A stretch of 45,877 nucleotides of DNA from Hyphomonadaceae bacterium (GTDB taxonomy: Bacteria > Pseudomonadota > Alphaproteobacteria > Caulobacterales > Hyphomonadaceae). Shown here one piece after another: positions 34,230 to 43,127 of this stretch. Numbering within the stretch: the stretch's first letter is position 1; each line of letters opens with the position of its first letter. The notes under the pieces were generated by a model. It searched no databases. It was not told the origin of the DNA and saw only the letters and a list, made by a program, of their open reading frames with translations. The position numbers and the translations under genes are program-made. The stretch spans positions 1 through 45,877 of the forward strand of contig CANJIL010000021.1 of the NCBI GenBank assembly GCA_947474455.1, written 5' to 3'.

Positions 34230-34925
34230 ATGATCACTCAGGTTTCCCGCTCGAAGGCTGAAGCCGTCGCCGCTTACTGGTATCCCCAGTCGCGTCGTGA
34301 GGAATGGCTTGCCGATGTCATCGTCCATGCGGTGGGGATCATCCTCGCAATCGTCGGCTGTATCCTTCTCATCACAACCGCAGCGAATTCCGGCTCGGTA
34401 AAGCTGACTGCCGCCCTGGTGGTCTACTCGGCAGGCCTGCTCGCCATGCTCGGCTGTTCGGCGCTGTACAATTCGAACACCAACCAGAAGTTGTCGAAGC
34501 TTCTCGAGCGGTTCGACCTCTCGGGAATCTTCGTGATGATCGCGGCGTCTTACACGCCGTTCATGTTGGCCAAGCTCGATGGTCCCGCCGCGTGGACCGT
34601 GCTTGCCCTGGTCTGGGTCGTCGCCCTCTCCGGCGTCGCCATGAACCTGCTGGCGCGCTGGAACGCTCCGCGTGTCTACATCGGCATGTATCTGATGCTG
34701 GGCTGGGCCGCGCTGTCGATCGTCGACCAGCTAATGCATTCGCTCTCACCGCTGGGCCTTGGCCTGCTGGCGGCCGGCGGCATCCTCTATACGATCGGCG
34801 TGATCTTCCACGTCAACAAGAAGCTGCCATTCAACTCGGCGATCTGGCATGGCTTCGTCGTCGCCGCCGCTTCCTGCCACTTCGCGGCCATCTATCTCGA
34901 CGTCGCCAGCGCCGCGGTGATCTGA
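34230..34925 (+). CDS. trhA: TrhA/hemolysin III-family membrane protein
   Basis: A 231-residue membrane protein of the PAQR/hemolysin III group, with seven helices. Motifs are EEWLADVIVHAVGIILAIVG (first His), CSALYNSNTNQKLSKLLERF, DLSGIFVMIAASYTPF and the closing SAIWHGFVVAAASCHFAAIY, whose His residues bind a metal in related proteins. Escherichia and Bacillus TrhA homologues are involved in membrane-energetics regulation. ATG 34230 has AGGAAGG 12 bases upstream. A hairpin follows the stop. Confidence 0.85.
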   Translation: MITQVSRSKAEAVAAYWYPQSRREEWLADVIVHAVGIILAIVGCILLITTAANSGSVKLTAALVVYSAGLLAMLGCSALYNSNTNQKLSKLLERFDLSGIFVMIAASYTPFMLAKLDGPAAWTVLALVWVVALSGVAMNLLARWNAPRVYIGMYLMLGWAALSIVDQLMHSLSPLGLGLLAAGGILYTIGVIFHVNKKLPFNSAIWHGFVVAAASCHFAAIYLDVASAAVI

Positions 34926-34950
34926 GCTGCCCAAAATCGAAGACCAGGAG

Positions 34951-34971
34951 CCTGGCGCTTATCGCGCCAGG
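34951..34971 (+). terminator. Hairpin after trhA
   Basis: An 8-bp perfect stem (cctggcgc / gcgccagg) with a 5-base loop, 26 bases after the trhA stop. The following bases (ttctcg) give only a weak T-tract, so it may be a modest terminator or an mRNA-end stabiliser. Confidence 0.55.
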
Positions 34972-35120
34972 TTCTCGATCGCTTTCAACACGGCTCAAAT
35001 CCGAGAGCTTCCGTGTAATCGCGATTCTGCAATCTTTCGCGAGGGCATGGCAAATCGCGCCCATTAGATTACGATCTCGAATAACAGCAACGAACAAACG
35101 TCCCGTGCGCGGAGGAGCGA

Positions 35121-36152
35121 ATGAGACCCTATCTGCTGACATGCGCGGCGGCCGTGATCCTTTTTGATTCTGGCGTCGCAAACGCACAGGCAGCTGGCAA
35201 TTATTCGCCTCCCCGCACCGCTTGGGGCGCCCCGCAGCTTGATGGGGCGTGGACCAATGCGTCGCTGACCTCGCTCCAGCGCCCGGCCGGCGCTTCAAAG
35301 GTGATCGTCAGCGAGGAAGAGGCCGCCAGGCTTCTCGCGCGCAACCGCTATACGCTGGCTACGCTGGACGAGGCTGGCGCCTCCAAGCTCGATAAGGAAT
35401 CGAGCGACAAGCTCCTCGCCGACAAGAACCCCGCCCGCGGCTACAACCGTTTCTGGATGGACCCCGGCTCCGACTATGCGCGCGTCGGAAACGACATCCG
35501 CACGGCTTGGGTCACGAACCCTGCTGACGGCATGATCCCGTACAAGGCCGGCAAGCGCCCGGGCTTCAAGGTCACCTATGACGGTCCCGAAGGCCGCCCG
35601 GTGCAGGAGCGCTGCGTGTCCTACGCCCGCCTCGGACCGGTGTTCGGCAACGGCATGTACAACAACAACTTCCAGATCGTCCTGACGCCGACCCATCTGA
35701 TGATCAATGCGGAGATGATCCACGAAGTCCGGACCATCCCGATCTCCAAGTCGCAAGCAGAAGCCAAGCACGGCCCGGAAGCGCTGAGGAATTTCGGCGG
35801 CGATTCGGTCGCCTGGTATGAAGGCGACACGCTGGTCGTCGAGACAGTCAACGTACGCCAGGATCAGCGTCCGCACATCACGGGCACGGGCACGGCGGTT
35901 GAGCGCTTCACGCGCTGGAAGGACAACGAGATCCACTACGAATTCCGGGTCGAGGACGACGCGATCTACACCCAGCCCTGGAGCGGCGAGCAAGTGCTCC
36001 GCCTCTCCAGCGAGCCGGTCTACGAATACGCCTGCCACGAAGGCAATTATGGCATGTACGGCATTCTCGCCGGCGCCCGTCAGCTTGAGCGCGATGGCCG
36101 CGAGCACCCGCCCGAGAAGCCGATCTTCGCTGGACTGGACGCCGACGAATAG
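35121..36152 (+). CDS. Secreted protein of unknown function
   Basis: A 343-residue protein with a signal peptide (MRPYLLTCAAAVILFDSGVA, cleavage after NAQA). The mature part contains no domain I can name; its repeated motif types are RFWMDPGSDYARVGNDIRTA, NPADGMIPYKAG, NGMYNNNFQIVLTPTHLMIN and VERFTRWKDNEIHYEFRVED. Relatives are common as hypothetical proteins in sphingomonads and Hyphomonadaceae. The strand-rich second half, with paired I-E-M-I-H and Y-E-F-R-V-type strands, suggests a beta-sandwich. The ATG at 35121 has a strong GGAGGA 8 bases upstream. A terminator follows the stop. Confidence 0.72.
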   Translation: MRPYLLTCAAAVILFDSGVANAQAAGNYSPPRTAWGAPQLDGAWTNASLTSLQRPAGASKVIVSEEEAARLLARNRYTLATLDEAGASKLDKESSDKLLADKNPARGYNRFWMDPGSDYARVGNDIRTAWVTNPADGMIPYKAGKRPGFKVTYDGPEGRPVQERCVSYARLGPVFGNGMYNNNFQIVLTPTHLMINAEMIHEVRTIPISKSQAEAKHGPEALRNFGGDSVAWYEGDTLVVETVNVRQDQRPHITGTGTAVERFTRWKDNEIHYEFRVEDDAIYTQPWSGEQVLRLSSEPVYEYACHEGNYGMYGILAGARQLERDGREHPPEKPIFAGLDADE

Positions 36153-36163
36153 CCAATGAAACT

Positions 36164-36188
36164 GGCCCGGCGCCCATCGCGTCGGGCC
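36164..36188 (+). terminator. Rho-independent terminator-like hairpin
   Basis: A GC-rich stem (ggcccg-gcgc / gcgt-cgggcc, one mismatch) with a short loop starts 11 bases after the secreted-protein stop, followed by ttcgcattt. The T-run is imperfect, but the position fits the end of that gene. Confidence 0.6.
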
Positions 36189-36195
36189 TTCGCAT

Positions 36196-36629
36196 TTAAG
36201 GCCGTCGGCCTGCCGGCCGCATCAGACCGACACGCTCCCAGAGAAAGCCGTTGTTGAGATCGTCGGACGCGGCGTGCTCGTCTTGTATCTTCGCCAAGTC
36301 ACCCGGCACGCGATAGTCGAGCATATCGATCGGCGGTATTGCCGCGTCCTCCGCCGTGTCGTCCGTCCGGCGCCAGAGAGGGTTGGGCTGCCAGTCCTCG
36401 AGCCGGTGTCCTGCTCGGCGCCCGGCATGCGCACTTGATAGCTCAACGAGTCTTCGCGTGGCCGCGCTTTCAAACCTGTGCGCCGGCCGTGTCCCAGCGC
36501 TCCGCACGCCAGCGGCCCGTTATGGCTCGTCACCTGATCCGGTAGAAACTCATCCCCGGTCGTCAGATCGAGCGCCACCTGGCCTCTGTCGATCAACGCG
36601 GTCTCCCGCTTCTCGTCCTGCGCCGTCAT
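36196..36629 (-). pseudogene. Hypothetical protein, split by a frameshift
   Basis: ATG 36629 starts MTAQDEKRETALIDRGQVAL and runs DLTTGDEFLPDQVTSHNGPL, then REDSLSYQVRMPGAEQDTG. Near 36400 the frame changes, and the other frame continues LEDWQPNPLWRRTDDTAEDA, AIPPIDMLDYRVPGDLAKIQ and DEHAASDDLNNGFLWERVGL. The two parts look like one polar, soluble protein of about 144 residues. No family is recognised, and no function should be inferred. A chance alignment of two frames is the alternative, but both sides have ordinary residue composition and no stop. Confidence 0.35.
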
Positions 36630-36733
36630 CGCCAGGTGATGTCCAGGGCGGCAATAGTACGCAACAGATTCGGAGGGATGTGCGGTGGAGGGCGCTGTCA
36701 GGCCCCGTCGCCACGCTAGGGCGACGCGAATGC

Positions 36734-37948
36734 CTATTCCATCGACAGGATCACGCTGCGGACGGTCGGGTAGATCTGGTTTTCCCACTTCCGGCCCGAG
36801 AACACGCCATAGTGGCCGACGCCCGGCTGCAGGTGGTGGTGGCGCAGGTGCGGCCGCAGCTTGGTCGCCAGGTCGTGCACGGCCGCCGTCTGGCCAACCG
36901 AGCAGATATCGTCCCGCTCGCCTTCAACGCTGAGGATCGCCGTCCGACGGATGAGGGAGCAGTCGACCAGCTCGCCGCGATGCTTCAGCCGCCCCAGCGG
37001 CAGGCGCATTTCCTGGAAAACCCAGGCCACGGTCTCGAGATAGAACTCCTCGGTCAGGTCCAGCACGGCGAAGTATTCATCATAGAATGTCTTGATCTTC
37101 TCCGCCTCGTCGACCTCGCCCTCGACAAGATGGCGGAACAGATTCTTGTGCGCGTCGAGATGCCGTTCTGGGTTCATGGAGACGAACGCGGCGAGCTGCA
37201 TGAAACCCGGATAGACCCGCCGGCCCCAGCCGGGCAGGGGGAAGGGCACGGTCGAAATCAGGTTGTTCCTGAACCATTCGATCGGGTGTTCCGTCGCCAG
37301 CTTGTTCACGGCCGTCGGATTGATCCGGGTGTCGACCGGCCCGGCCATCAGGGTAAGCGAGCGCGGTTCGCATGGGTGCTTCTGCGCAGCCATCACCGCG
37401 GTCGCCACCAGCGACTGCACGCAGGGCTGGCAAACCGCCACGATGTGTGCGCCGGGGCCAAGGTGCTCCAGCATCTTGATCAGGTGGTCGACATAGTCTT
37501 CGAACCCGAACCGCCCTTGAGTCAGCGGCACGTCGCGCGCGTTCTTCCAGTCCGTGATGTAGACGTCATGATCCTGCAACATCGTCTTCACAGTGTTGCG
37601 AAGGAGCGTCGCGAAGTGCCCGGACAGCGGGGCTACGACCAGAACCCGGGGCTGTGGGGCGTCGATGTCTTTCCGGAAATGCAGCAGACGGGCAAAGGGC
37701 AGGTCCGCCGCCATCTCCTCGACGACCAGCGCCTCGCGGTTCTCGACCTGCACCGAATCGATCCCGAACGGCTGCGACACATGCGTTAGCTTGGCGCGGG
37801 TCGCCATCTCGAGCGCGGCCATCATCTGTCGCGCCACAGGCGACGCCACTGCTCCATTCAGTGACGAACGCGTCTGCAGTGCGGCCAGCGCAGCAGCGCG
37901 AAACGGCGCCGAAGCCTGCATATGGGCCTCGTAAATGTGGTACCACAT
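36734..37948 (-). CDS. phaZ: Intracellular polyhydroxyalkanoate depolymerase
   Basis: PhaZ mobilises stored polyhydroxybutyrate granules inside the cell. The 404-residue protein shows the family N-terminus MWYHIYEAHMQASAPFRAAA, the nucleophile elbow VCQPCVQSLVATAV with Cys as nucleophile (intracellular depolymerases use Cys rather than Ser), PGWGRRVYPGFMQLAAFVSM, and the acid-and-His region LSVEGERDDICSVGQ and QPGVGHYGVFSGRKW. Length and motifs match depolymerases of alphaproteobacteria. ATG 37948. It supports PHB storage in this organism, consistent with acetyl-CoA assimilation genes at 18-20 kb. No phasin or synthase gene is in the window. Confidence 0.95.
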   Translation of the reverse strand: MWYHIYEAHMQASAPFRAAALAALQTRSSLNGAVASPVARQMMAALEMATRAKLTHVSQPFGIDSVQVENREALVVEEMAADLPFARLLHFRKDIDAPQPRVLVVAPLSGHFATLLRNTVKTMLQDHDVYITDWKNARDVPLTQGRFGFEDYVDHLIKMLEHLGPGAHIVAVCQPCVQSLVATAVMAAQKHPCEPRSLTLMAGPVDTRINPTAVNKLATEHPIEWFRNNLISTVPFPLPGWGRRVYPGFMQLAAFVSMNPERHLDAHKNLFRHLVEGEVDEAEKIKTFYDEYFAVLDLTEEFYLETVAWVFQEMRLPLGRLKHRGELVDCSLIRRTAILSVEGERDDICSVGQTAAVHDLATKLRPHLRHHHLQPGVGHYGVFSGRKWENQIYPTVRSVILSME

Positions 37949-38076
37949 ACCTCGGCGCGCTCTATTCTTAGGCAGATACGTGACCTATCCAGCTTCCTTA
38001 ACGAAGCCTAGTTCCCGACTGACTACACTGCGACATACGATTGCATAATAGAATTAAGGGCAAGGAAAGTGCCGAG

Positions 38077-38733
38077 ATGGCAGGCGGTAGACTGACGATT
38101 TCGAGCAGGAATTACTCTTCCTGGTCGCTCCGGGCCTGGCTGTTCTGCCAGCTCGCCGAGCTTGACGTTGAGGTCGAGAGCGTCCCGGTCGACGATCCGA
38201 ACAACCGGGCGGAGCTTCTCCTGCTCAGCCCGACCGTGCTCACGCCGCGTCTTGACCACAACGGCGCAAGCATCTGGGACACGATCGCGATCGCCGAATA
38301 TCTCGAGGAGGAGTTCCCGAAAAAGGGCCTCCTGCCGCTCGAAAAGAAGCCCCGCAGCCACGCCCGCTCGATCATCGGCGAGATGCATGGCGGCTTCTAC
38401 AACCTGCGGTCGGCTCTGCCGATGAACCTGCGCGCCCGCTATCCCGGCTTCCGCGTCTTCACCGGCGCGAAGGGCGACATCCGTCGTGTGCTGACGATCT
38501 GGAATGAGTGTTTCGAGCAATATCGCGGCCGTTTCCTTTTCGGCGACCAGCCGACGCTGGCCGACGCGATGTACGCCCCCGTCTGCACCCGTTTCGTCAC
38601 CTACGACGTGGCGCTGGAAGGGAAGGCGGCCCAATACCGCGACCGCATCATGGACTGGGCGCCGATGCAGCAGTGGATCGGCGAATCCAAGGCCGAACCT
38701 GTCGAAATCGAAGAACTCGACATCGAGTTCTGA
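38077..38733 (+). CDS. Glutathione S-transferase
   Basis: A 218-residue soluble GST. The thioredoxin-like N-terminal domain begins MAGGRLTISSRNYSSWSLRA, with Ser residues at the glutathione thiol site, and contains TPRLDHNGASIWDTIAIAEY, the glutathione-gamma-Glu loop. The helical C-terminal domain includes YRGRFLFGDQPTLADAMYAP with the N-capping motif. Such enzymes conjugate or isomerise electrophiles; the substrate is unknown. ATG 38077 has caaggaaa upstream; a TTG 12 codons earlier is possible. Divergent from phaZ. Confidence 0.87.
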   Translation: MAGGRLTISSRNYSSWSLRAWLFCQLAELDVEVESVPVDDPNNRAELLLLSPTVLTPRLDHNGASIWDTIAIAEYLEEEFPKKGLLPLEKKPRSHARSIIGEMHGGFYNLRSALPMNLRARYPGFRVFTGAKGDIRRVLTIWNECFEQYRGRFLFGDQPTLADAMYAPVCTRFVTYDVALEGKAAQYRDRIMDWAPMQQWIGESKAEPVEIEELDIEF

Positions 38734-38866
38734 GCTTGGCCGCCCCATTCTCGGGACGAGCCGGAGAAAGCGTCCTTAATAGCGGCATCAGTGAGCGCAC
38801 CCTCGTGGTTCGACGGGCGCCGGCTTTGCTGGCTGATTACTATGTGCGCGTGCCTGTGGCTGGCGC

Positions 38867-40060
38867 CTAACGCCCCAGTTCGCGCGTGGCTTCCTCAACG
38901 CCTTTCACCGTCAACGGAAACATGCGGTGCGGCCCGATGATCTGGCGGATCAGCTGGTTGGAGCTTGAATAGTCCCAGCCGCCGGCATGCGCGGGGTTCA
39001 GCCAGATGAGGTGGGGATAGATCTCCACGAAACGCTGCAGCCACACCGCTCCGGCTTCTTCGTTCCAGTGCTCCACGGAGCCGCCCGGATAGGTGATCTC
39101 ATAGGGGCTCATCGCCGCATCGCCTACTATGATCACCTTGTAGTCGGCCGGGAAGCGGTGCAACACATCCCAGGTCGGGATCTTGGGCACGCCGCGGCGC
39201 CGGTTGTCCTTCCACACGCCCTCGTAGATGCAGTTGTGGAAGTAGAAGAACTCCAGGTTCTTGAACTCCGTCCGCGCCGCCGAGAACAGCTCCTCGCAGG
39301 CCTTCACGTAGGAATCCATCGAGCCGCCGATATCGAGGAACATCAGCACCTTCACGGCATTGCGCCGCTCAGGCCGCATGACGATGTCGATATAACCTTC
39401 CCTCGCCGTCTTCTGGATCGTGCCGTCAAGATCGAGCTCTTCGTGCGCCCCATCGCGCGCCCATTTGCGCAGGCGGCGCAGGGCGACTTTCAGGTTGCGC
39501 GTGCCGATCTCGACTGAATCATCGAGGTCCTTGAACTCGCGCTTGTCCCACACCTTCACGGCGCGCTGGTGGCGCGACTTGTCCTGGCCGATGCGGACGC
39601 CTTCGGGATTGTAGCCGTAGGCGCCGAAGGGTGATGTGCCGGCCGTGCCGATCATCTTGTTGCCGCCCTCGTGGCGCTTCTTCTGCTCGGCCATGCGCTG
39701 TTTCAACGTCTCCATGAGCTTGTCCCAGCCGCCCATGGCCTCGATCTGTCTCTTCTCTTCCTCGGTGAGATATTTCTCGGACAGCTTCTTCAGCCAGTCT
39801 TCCGGGAACTGGCGGACGTCGACGCCTTCGGAGAACGAGTCCAACCCTTTGAAGACATGGCCGAACACCTTGTCGAACCGGTCGAGATGCTTCTCATCCT
39901 TCACCAGCGCTGTGCGCGCAAGATAGTAGAAGTCCTGCACGTCATGGCCGCCTTCGCCGCCGATCACGCCCTTGTCCATCGCCTCGAGCAGGGTGAGGTA
40001 CTCCTTCAACGTCACCGGCACCTTCGCGGCGCGCAGCTCGTGGAAGAAGTGCTGGAACAT
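38867..40060 (-). CDS. CoxE-like VWA domain protein
   Basis: A 397-residue cytoplasmic protein with a von Willebrand A domain at the C-terminal side. The metal-site motif is VLMFLDIGGSMDSYVKACEE (D-x-G-x-S), with further acids in KVIIVGDAAMSPYEI. The N-terminal half is helical and charged (QHFFHELRAAKVPVTLKEYL; EEEKRQIEAMGGWDKLMETL). VWA proteins of this type usually act with MoxR AAA+ ATPases as chaperones that insert metal or activate target proteins, as CoxE does for CO dehydrogenase. A MoxR-type gene lies 3 kb upstream on the same strand, though not adjacent as is common. Start ATG 40060. Target unknown. Confidence 0.87.
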   Translation of the reverse strand: MFQHFFHELRAAKVPVTLKEYLTLLEAMDKGVIGGEGGHDVQDFYYLARTALVKDEKHLDRFDKVFGHVFKGLDSFSEGVDVRQFPEDWLKKLSEKYLTEEEKRQIEAMGGWDKLMETLKQRMAEQKKRHEGGNKMIGTAGTSPFGAYGYNPEGVRIGQDKSRHQRAVKVWDKREFKDLDDSVEIGTRNLKVALRRLRKWARDGAHEELDLDGTIQKTAREGYIDIVMRPERRNAVKVLMFLDIGGSMDSYVKACEELFSAARTEFKNLEFFYFHNCIYEGVWKDNRRRGVPKIPTWDVLHRFPADYKVIIVGDAAMSPYEITYPGGSVEHWNEEAGAVWLQRFVEIYPHLIWLNPAHAGGWDYSSSNQLIRQIIGPHRMFPLTVKGVEEATRELGR

Positions 40061-40109
40061 GGGACAACTCCGGCGACCCGGCAGCTTAGCGCGGCTTGCG
40101 GTCGAGGCG

Positions 40110-40481
40110 CTAGCCGACCTTGCCCTTGAGGGAGGCGAGGGTTTCCTTGGCGTTGTACTGCTTCGGGCCGCCGGCCAGCGCCTCGCCCTTGCCCATAACG
40201 ATCACCAGCGTCTGCGTGTTCTTGCCGTCGATCTTGCTGGAGATCTCGAACCACTCATTGCCCTTGTCGAGCGTAACCTGGGCGGCGCGTGCGAGTGTGC
40301 GGTTGCTGACCACATTGGCGCTGGCGTCCGATGGCGAGGTGTAGGCGATGCGGTAACGGCCGCCAGACATGGCTTCTTCCGCGAAGCCCGAAGACGGGCC
40401 GGTCGGGTTGGACGGCCCCTCTCCCGTCGAGGCGCAGGCAGCAGCGAAGAGCAACGCCGAGGTGAGGAAAAGCCGCTTCAT
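40110..40481 (-). CDS. CC0125/CC1285-family lipoprotein
   Basis: A 123-residue lipoprotein (MKRLFLTSALLFAAACASTG, lipobox AAAC). The mature part reads MSGGRYRIAYTSPSDASANV, then RAAQVTLDKGNEWFEISSKI and an LVIVMGKGE strand, matching the Caulobacter CC0125/CC1285 lipoprotein family of unknown role. ATG 40481 is preferred to the TTG one codon earlier. It lies 49 bases upstream of the VWA gene, possibly in one transcript. Confidence 0.7.
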   Translation of the reverse strand: MKRLFLTSALLFAAACASTGEGPSNPTGPSSGFAEEAMSGGRYRIAYTSPSDASANVVSNRTLARAAQVTLDKGNEWFEISSKIDGKNTQTLVIVMGKGEALAGGPKQYNAKETLASLKGKVG

Positions 40482-40596
40482 CAACTGACTCCTGAAACCG
40501 GCGGCGTCCGACCTTGAGAAACGCCTGCCGGGCGTCGCCGATTCCTAAGTCTATGCCTGCGCCGGCCGATAGGCAAAGTGTCGTGCGCCGGTCAGC

Positions 40597-41250
40597 TCAT
40601 TCTGGAGAACGCGGCAGGAATTTCGGCGTTGTGCGCGCCTTCGTTCGCTGCTCGTAGGCGTAGGCGAGGCCGATCAGCGTCGCTTCCGCCCATTTCGGTC
40701 CGAAGAAACACGGGCCCACGGGCAGGTTGCGCGTATTGCCCATCGGCACAATGATGCTGGGGTATACCCCGATCGCGGCCATTGAATATGCTGCGCCGAG
40801 AAAATGGCCGCCCGTCACAAGATCTGTCGTCCAGGCCGGGCCCCCGCTGGGCGCGACAATGGCGATGACATTGTTGTCGGCCAGCAGCTTGTCTATGCCT
40901 TCCTTGCCCGCGAGCCGCTTCGCCGTCGCCAACGCCTCGGGATAAGTCTTGTCCATGATGCCAGGCGCCTTGGCGGCCTGTTCGAGAATGCTCTGGTCGA
41001 AGAACTCCAGCTCGGCTGGCGTCTCGGCGTTGAACGTTATGAGGTCATCCAACGAGCGCGTCGTCACCGTCTCCGGCGCCGTGTAGAGCAAGACGTGGAT
41101 CATTGCCTTGAACTCCGCCAACAGGATCGTGAACTCCGCTGCATTCATCTGATCCTTGCCGGCGGGCTCCTTGAGCTCGACAAGCTCTGCGCCCGCCGCC
41201 CGGCGCCTATCCAGGTCAACTGGCTCGGCTATCCTGGCACGATGGGTTCG
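40597..41250 (-). pseudogene. Amidase-signature enzyme, C-terminal half only
   Basis: The last ~200 residues of an amidase-signature enzyme are visible: AGAELVELKEPAGKDQM, TVTTRSLDDLITFNAETPAE, AKAPGIMDKTYPEALATAKR, VIAIVAPSGGPAWTTDLVTG and SFFG-like FFGPKWAEATLIGLAYAYEQ. The whole first half, with the Ser-cis-Ser-Lys catalytic triad, is missing; upstream, residues are Arg-rich and unrelated. It is therefore a truncated, inactive remnant. The boundary near 41250 is where homology is lost and is approximate. The gene lies between lipoprotein genes in the VWA/MoxR neighbourhood. Confidence 0.8.
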
Positions 41251-42058
41251 TCCTTCCACCACTACATCGTCGCCGCCACTACCACCATCCCATGGACCCC
41301 GACGGCCGGCTCTGGTCCGGCGCGGAAGAGAACGAAGCGAAGCCCGCAAAGCGCGCGCAACCGAAAGCGGCCTGATGCGCCCTCAGCTGCCTGGGTGAGA
41401 TCCCGCTTTCTCAAGCTCGAAGCAGACCGTCTTCGCCACCTTTCCTTTCCGAGTGAGAAGCAACGCGGAGGTGGATTGTTGCAACGCATCGAGACGAACC
41501 TCCGAAGCGGCGACGCAGGGCAGCCACAGCGCAGGCGACCTGATGGTGAGAATCTGCCCTGAGGCGGCGCCCCTCGCCACGACGGCGTGCTCGCAGCCGC
41601 TAGCTCCAGCCGCAGCCGTCATTCCGGGTCTTCGGCGCTTTGCGTACTGTGTGGTGTGTCGTGTCTACGAATCGTGCTCACAAAGCTACCCAATAGAGGA
41701 TGAACTTGGCAAAGGTTCGGCGCTTGCTGCGCAACAGCAGGCCGTGCATCGCCCCGCTTTCCAGGCGGACGGTGGATGATGCCAAGATAAAGAGCCCTGG
41801 CCGGGATCGCGGATATTTCCGCGATGAACTTGATGAGCGTCCGTATGTGGGCGACCTTGCTGGCCAAGGTTGCTTCGTTCGACGTCGTGCTGTGCTTAGC
41901 CGAGCTTTTGGAAGCCGCTGCGACCGCTGTTACGCCGTCTAGGATTGGGCTCTGCTAGTTGGGCGGCGGGATGGCCATGGCAATCATAGCATCGCTGATT
42001 GTCGGCGCTGCCATCGTTGGGAGCTCAACCGCGCTGGCGCGCCGTTTGGGGTGATTGG
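41251..42058. other. Stretch without intact gene
   Basis: About 800 bases. On the minus strand a frame at 41383-41622 ends QSTSALLLTRKGKVAKTVCF, then ELEKAGSHPGS and a stop; it could be the tail of a lost protein but has no credible start. Other frames are low-complexity or too short. No insertion sequence ends or repeats were found that explain the loss of the amidase N-terminus. Confidence 0.4.
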
Positions 42059-42364
42059 ATGCGAAAGTTCTGGACTGCGCCGACTTTGTTTTTGCTGGCG
42101 GCTTGCGCGACGTCGAGCGATACGCAAACGGTCGATGCCTGTGTTGCAACCGGGAAGACTGTCGAGCAATGCGCCTGCATGGCATCGAAGGATGTCGAAC
42201 TTCTGGCGCAGGGGATCGTCAGTAGAGATACCCTGAGAGTCGTGCAGCTTAGTATGGAGGGTAAGTCGGCGGAGGCTGATCGCCTGCTACTTACAATGCC
42301 CTTTGAGCAGAGTTTTGTTGAACTCACCATGTTGAGCAACGCTCGCAACGTGTGTTTCAGCTAA
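42059..42364 (+). CDS. Small lipoprotein, unknown
   Basis: A 101-residue putative lipoprotein: MRKFWTAPTLFLLAACATSS has a charged start, a hydrophobic core and lipobox LAAC. The mature part has three more Cys (ACVATGKTVEQCACMASKDV and NARNVCFS), suggesting disulfides in the periplasm. No family is recognised. GGGGTGA lies about 8 bases before the ATG. It is the only plus-strand gene between the VWA and MoxR genes. Confidence 0.55.
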   Translation: MRKFWTAPTLFLLAACATSSDTQTVDACVATGKTVEQCACMASKDVELLAQGIVSRDTLRVVQLSMEGKSAEADRLLLTMPFEQSFVELTMLSNARNVCFS

Positions 42365-42406
42365 AAGCCCTTGGCGTTCATCCCCTTCCGGCAATCTTTC
42401 GCCGAA

Positions 42407-43090
42407 TCACGCCGCCGGCGGTGGGGCGCTCGCCGGCTTCGCGGATGGAAGCCCGCCCGTCATGACGACCGCTCCGGCGCCTGCCGACGCCAGAAGCGCG
42501 GACAGAGCGATCCAGTAGCCGAAGCGCTCCTGCAGCATCTGGTCCATCATTCCGGCCCCCATGCCGCCCATTCCGCCGCCGAAGGGGGAGTCCTGCGGTC
42601 CGCCGAAAGGAGCGCTGGCGCTGGCGCCGCCGCCTTCATTGCCCTGCTTCTTGATCTGATCCTTCCACCACCACGCCGAGCCGAAGACCAGCGCTGCAGC
42701 TACAAGGCTTGTCACGAGCACATTGCGGCCTGTCGCCTTGCCATTGCCAACGAAGCTCAGGCCCAGGCCGATCAGAGTCACGAGCGCCGCAGCAGCGGCA
42801 AAGATGTTCATGCCCAGCTCCGGCACGTTCGTGGACGAGCTGGTCTGCATGCCGCCATCGGCGCCGGGCGAGCCCGGTGGCGCGCCGAACATGCCGCCCA
42901 GGCCCTGGCCCATCTGCTTTTCGGCGTCCGGGTTCGCCGTCATTTTGCCCTGGATCAGCTCAAGGCCGGATGCGGTGACAAGGTCCACCTGTCCCTGGCC
43001 GGGAATGCTGCACGACACGGCAACCCACGGCAACACGAACGCCAGCAACGCTACGATCTTGGCGATACGCACAACATTGATCACGCTCAC
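42407..43090 (-). CDS. Membrane protein with Gly/Met-rich linkers, unknown
   Basis: A 227-residue protein with four likely membrane helices: residues 8-28 (VRIAKIVALLAFVLPWVAVS), 95-115 (NIFAAAAALVTLIGLGLSFV), 122-142 (NVLVTSLVAAALVFGSAWWW) and 192-212 (YWIALSALLASAGAGAVVMT). Between them lie unusual Gly/Met/Pro-rich stretches (GLGGMFGAPPGSPGADGGMQ; FGGGMGGMGAGMMDQM). The start is a GTG at 43090 with aaagggga 7 bases upstream. It ends 34 bases... upstream of nothing on its strand but follows the MoxR gene by 37 bases, so it is probably co-transcribed with moxR. No family recognised. Confidence 0.65.
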   Translation of the reverse strand: MSVINVVRIAKIVALLAFVLPWVAVSCSIPGQGQVDLVTASGLELIQGKMTANPDAEKQMGQGLGGMFGAPPGSPGADGGMQTSSSTNVPELGMNIFAAAAALVTLIGLGLSFVGNGKATGRNVLVTSLVAAALVFGSAWWWKDQIKKQGNEGGGASASAPFGGPQDSPFGGGMGGMGAGMMDQMLQERFGYWIALSALLASAGAGAVVMTGGLPSAKPASAPPPAA

Positions 43091-43127
43091 GGTCGCGTCC
43101 CCTTTGTTCCGGCTTCAGTTCAAGTCC

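Noticed and set aside
33935-34237. Minus-strand frame upstream of trhA
   Set aside because: No recognisable sequence, no ribosome binding site and composition unlike the neighbouring genes.
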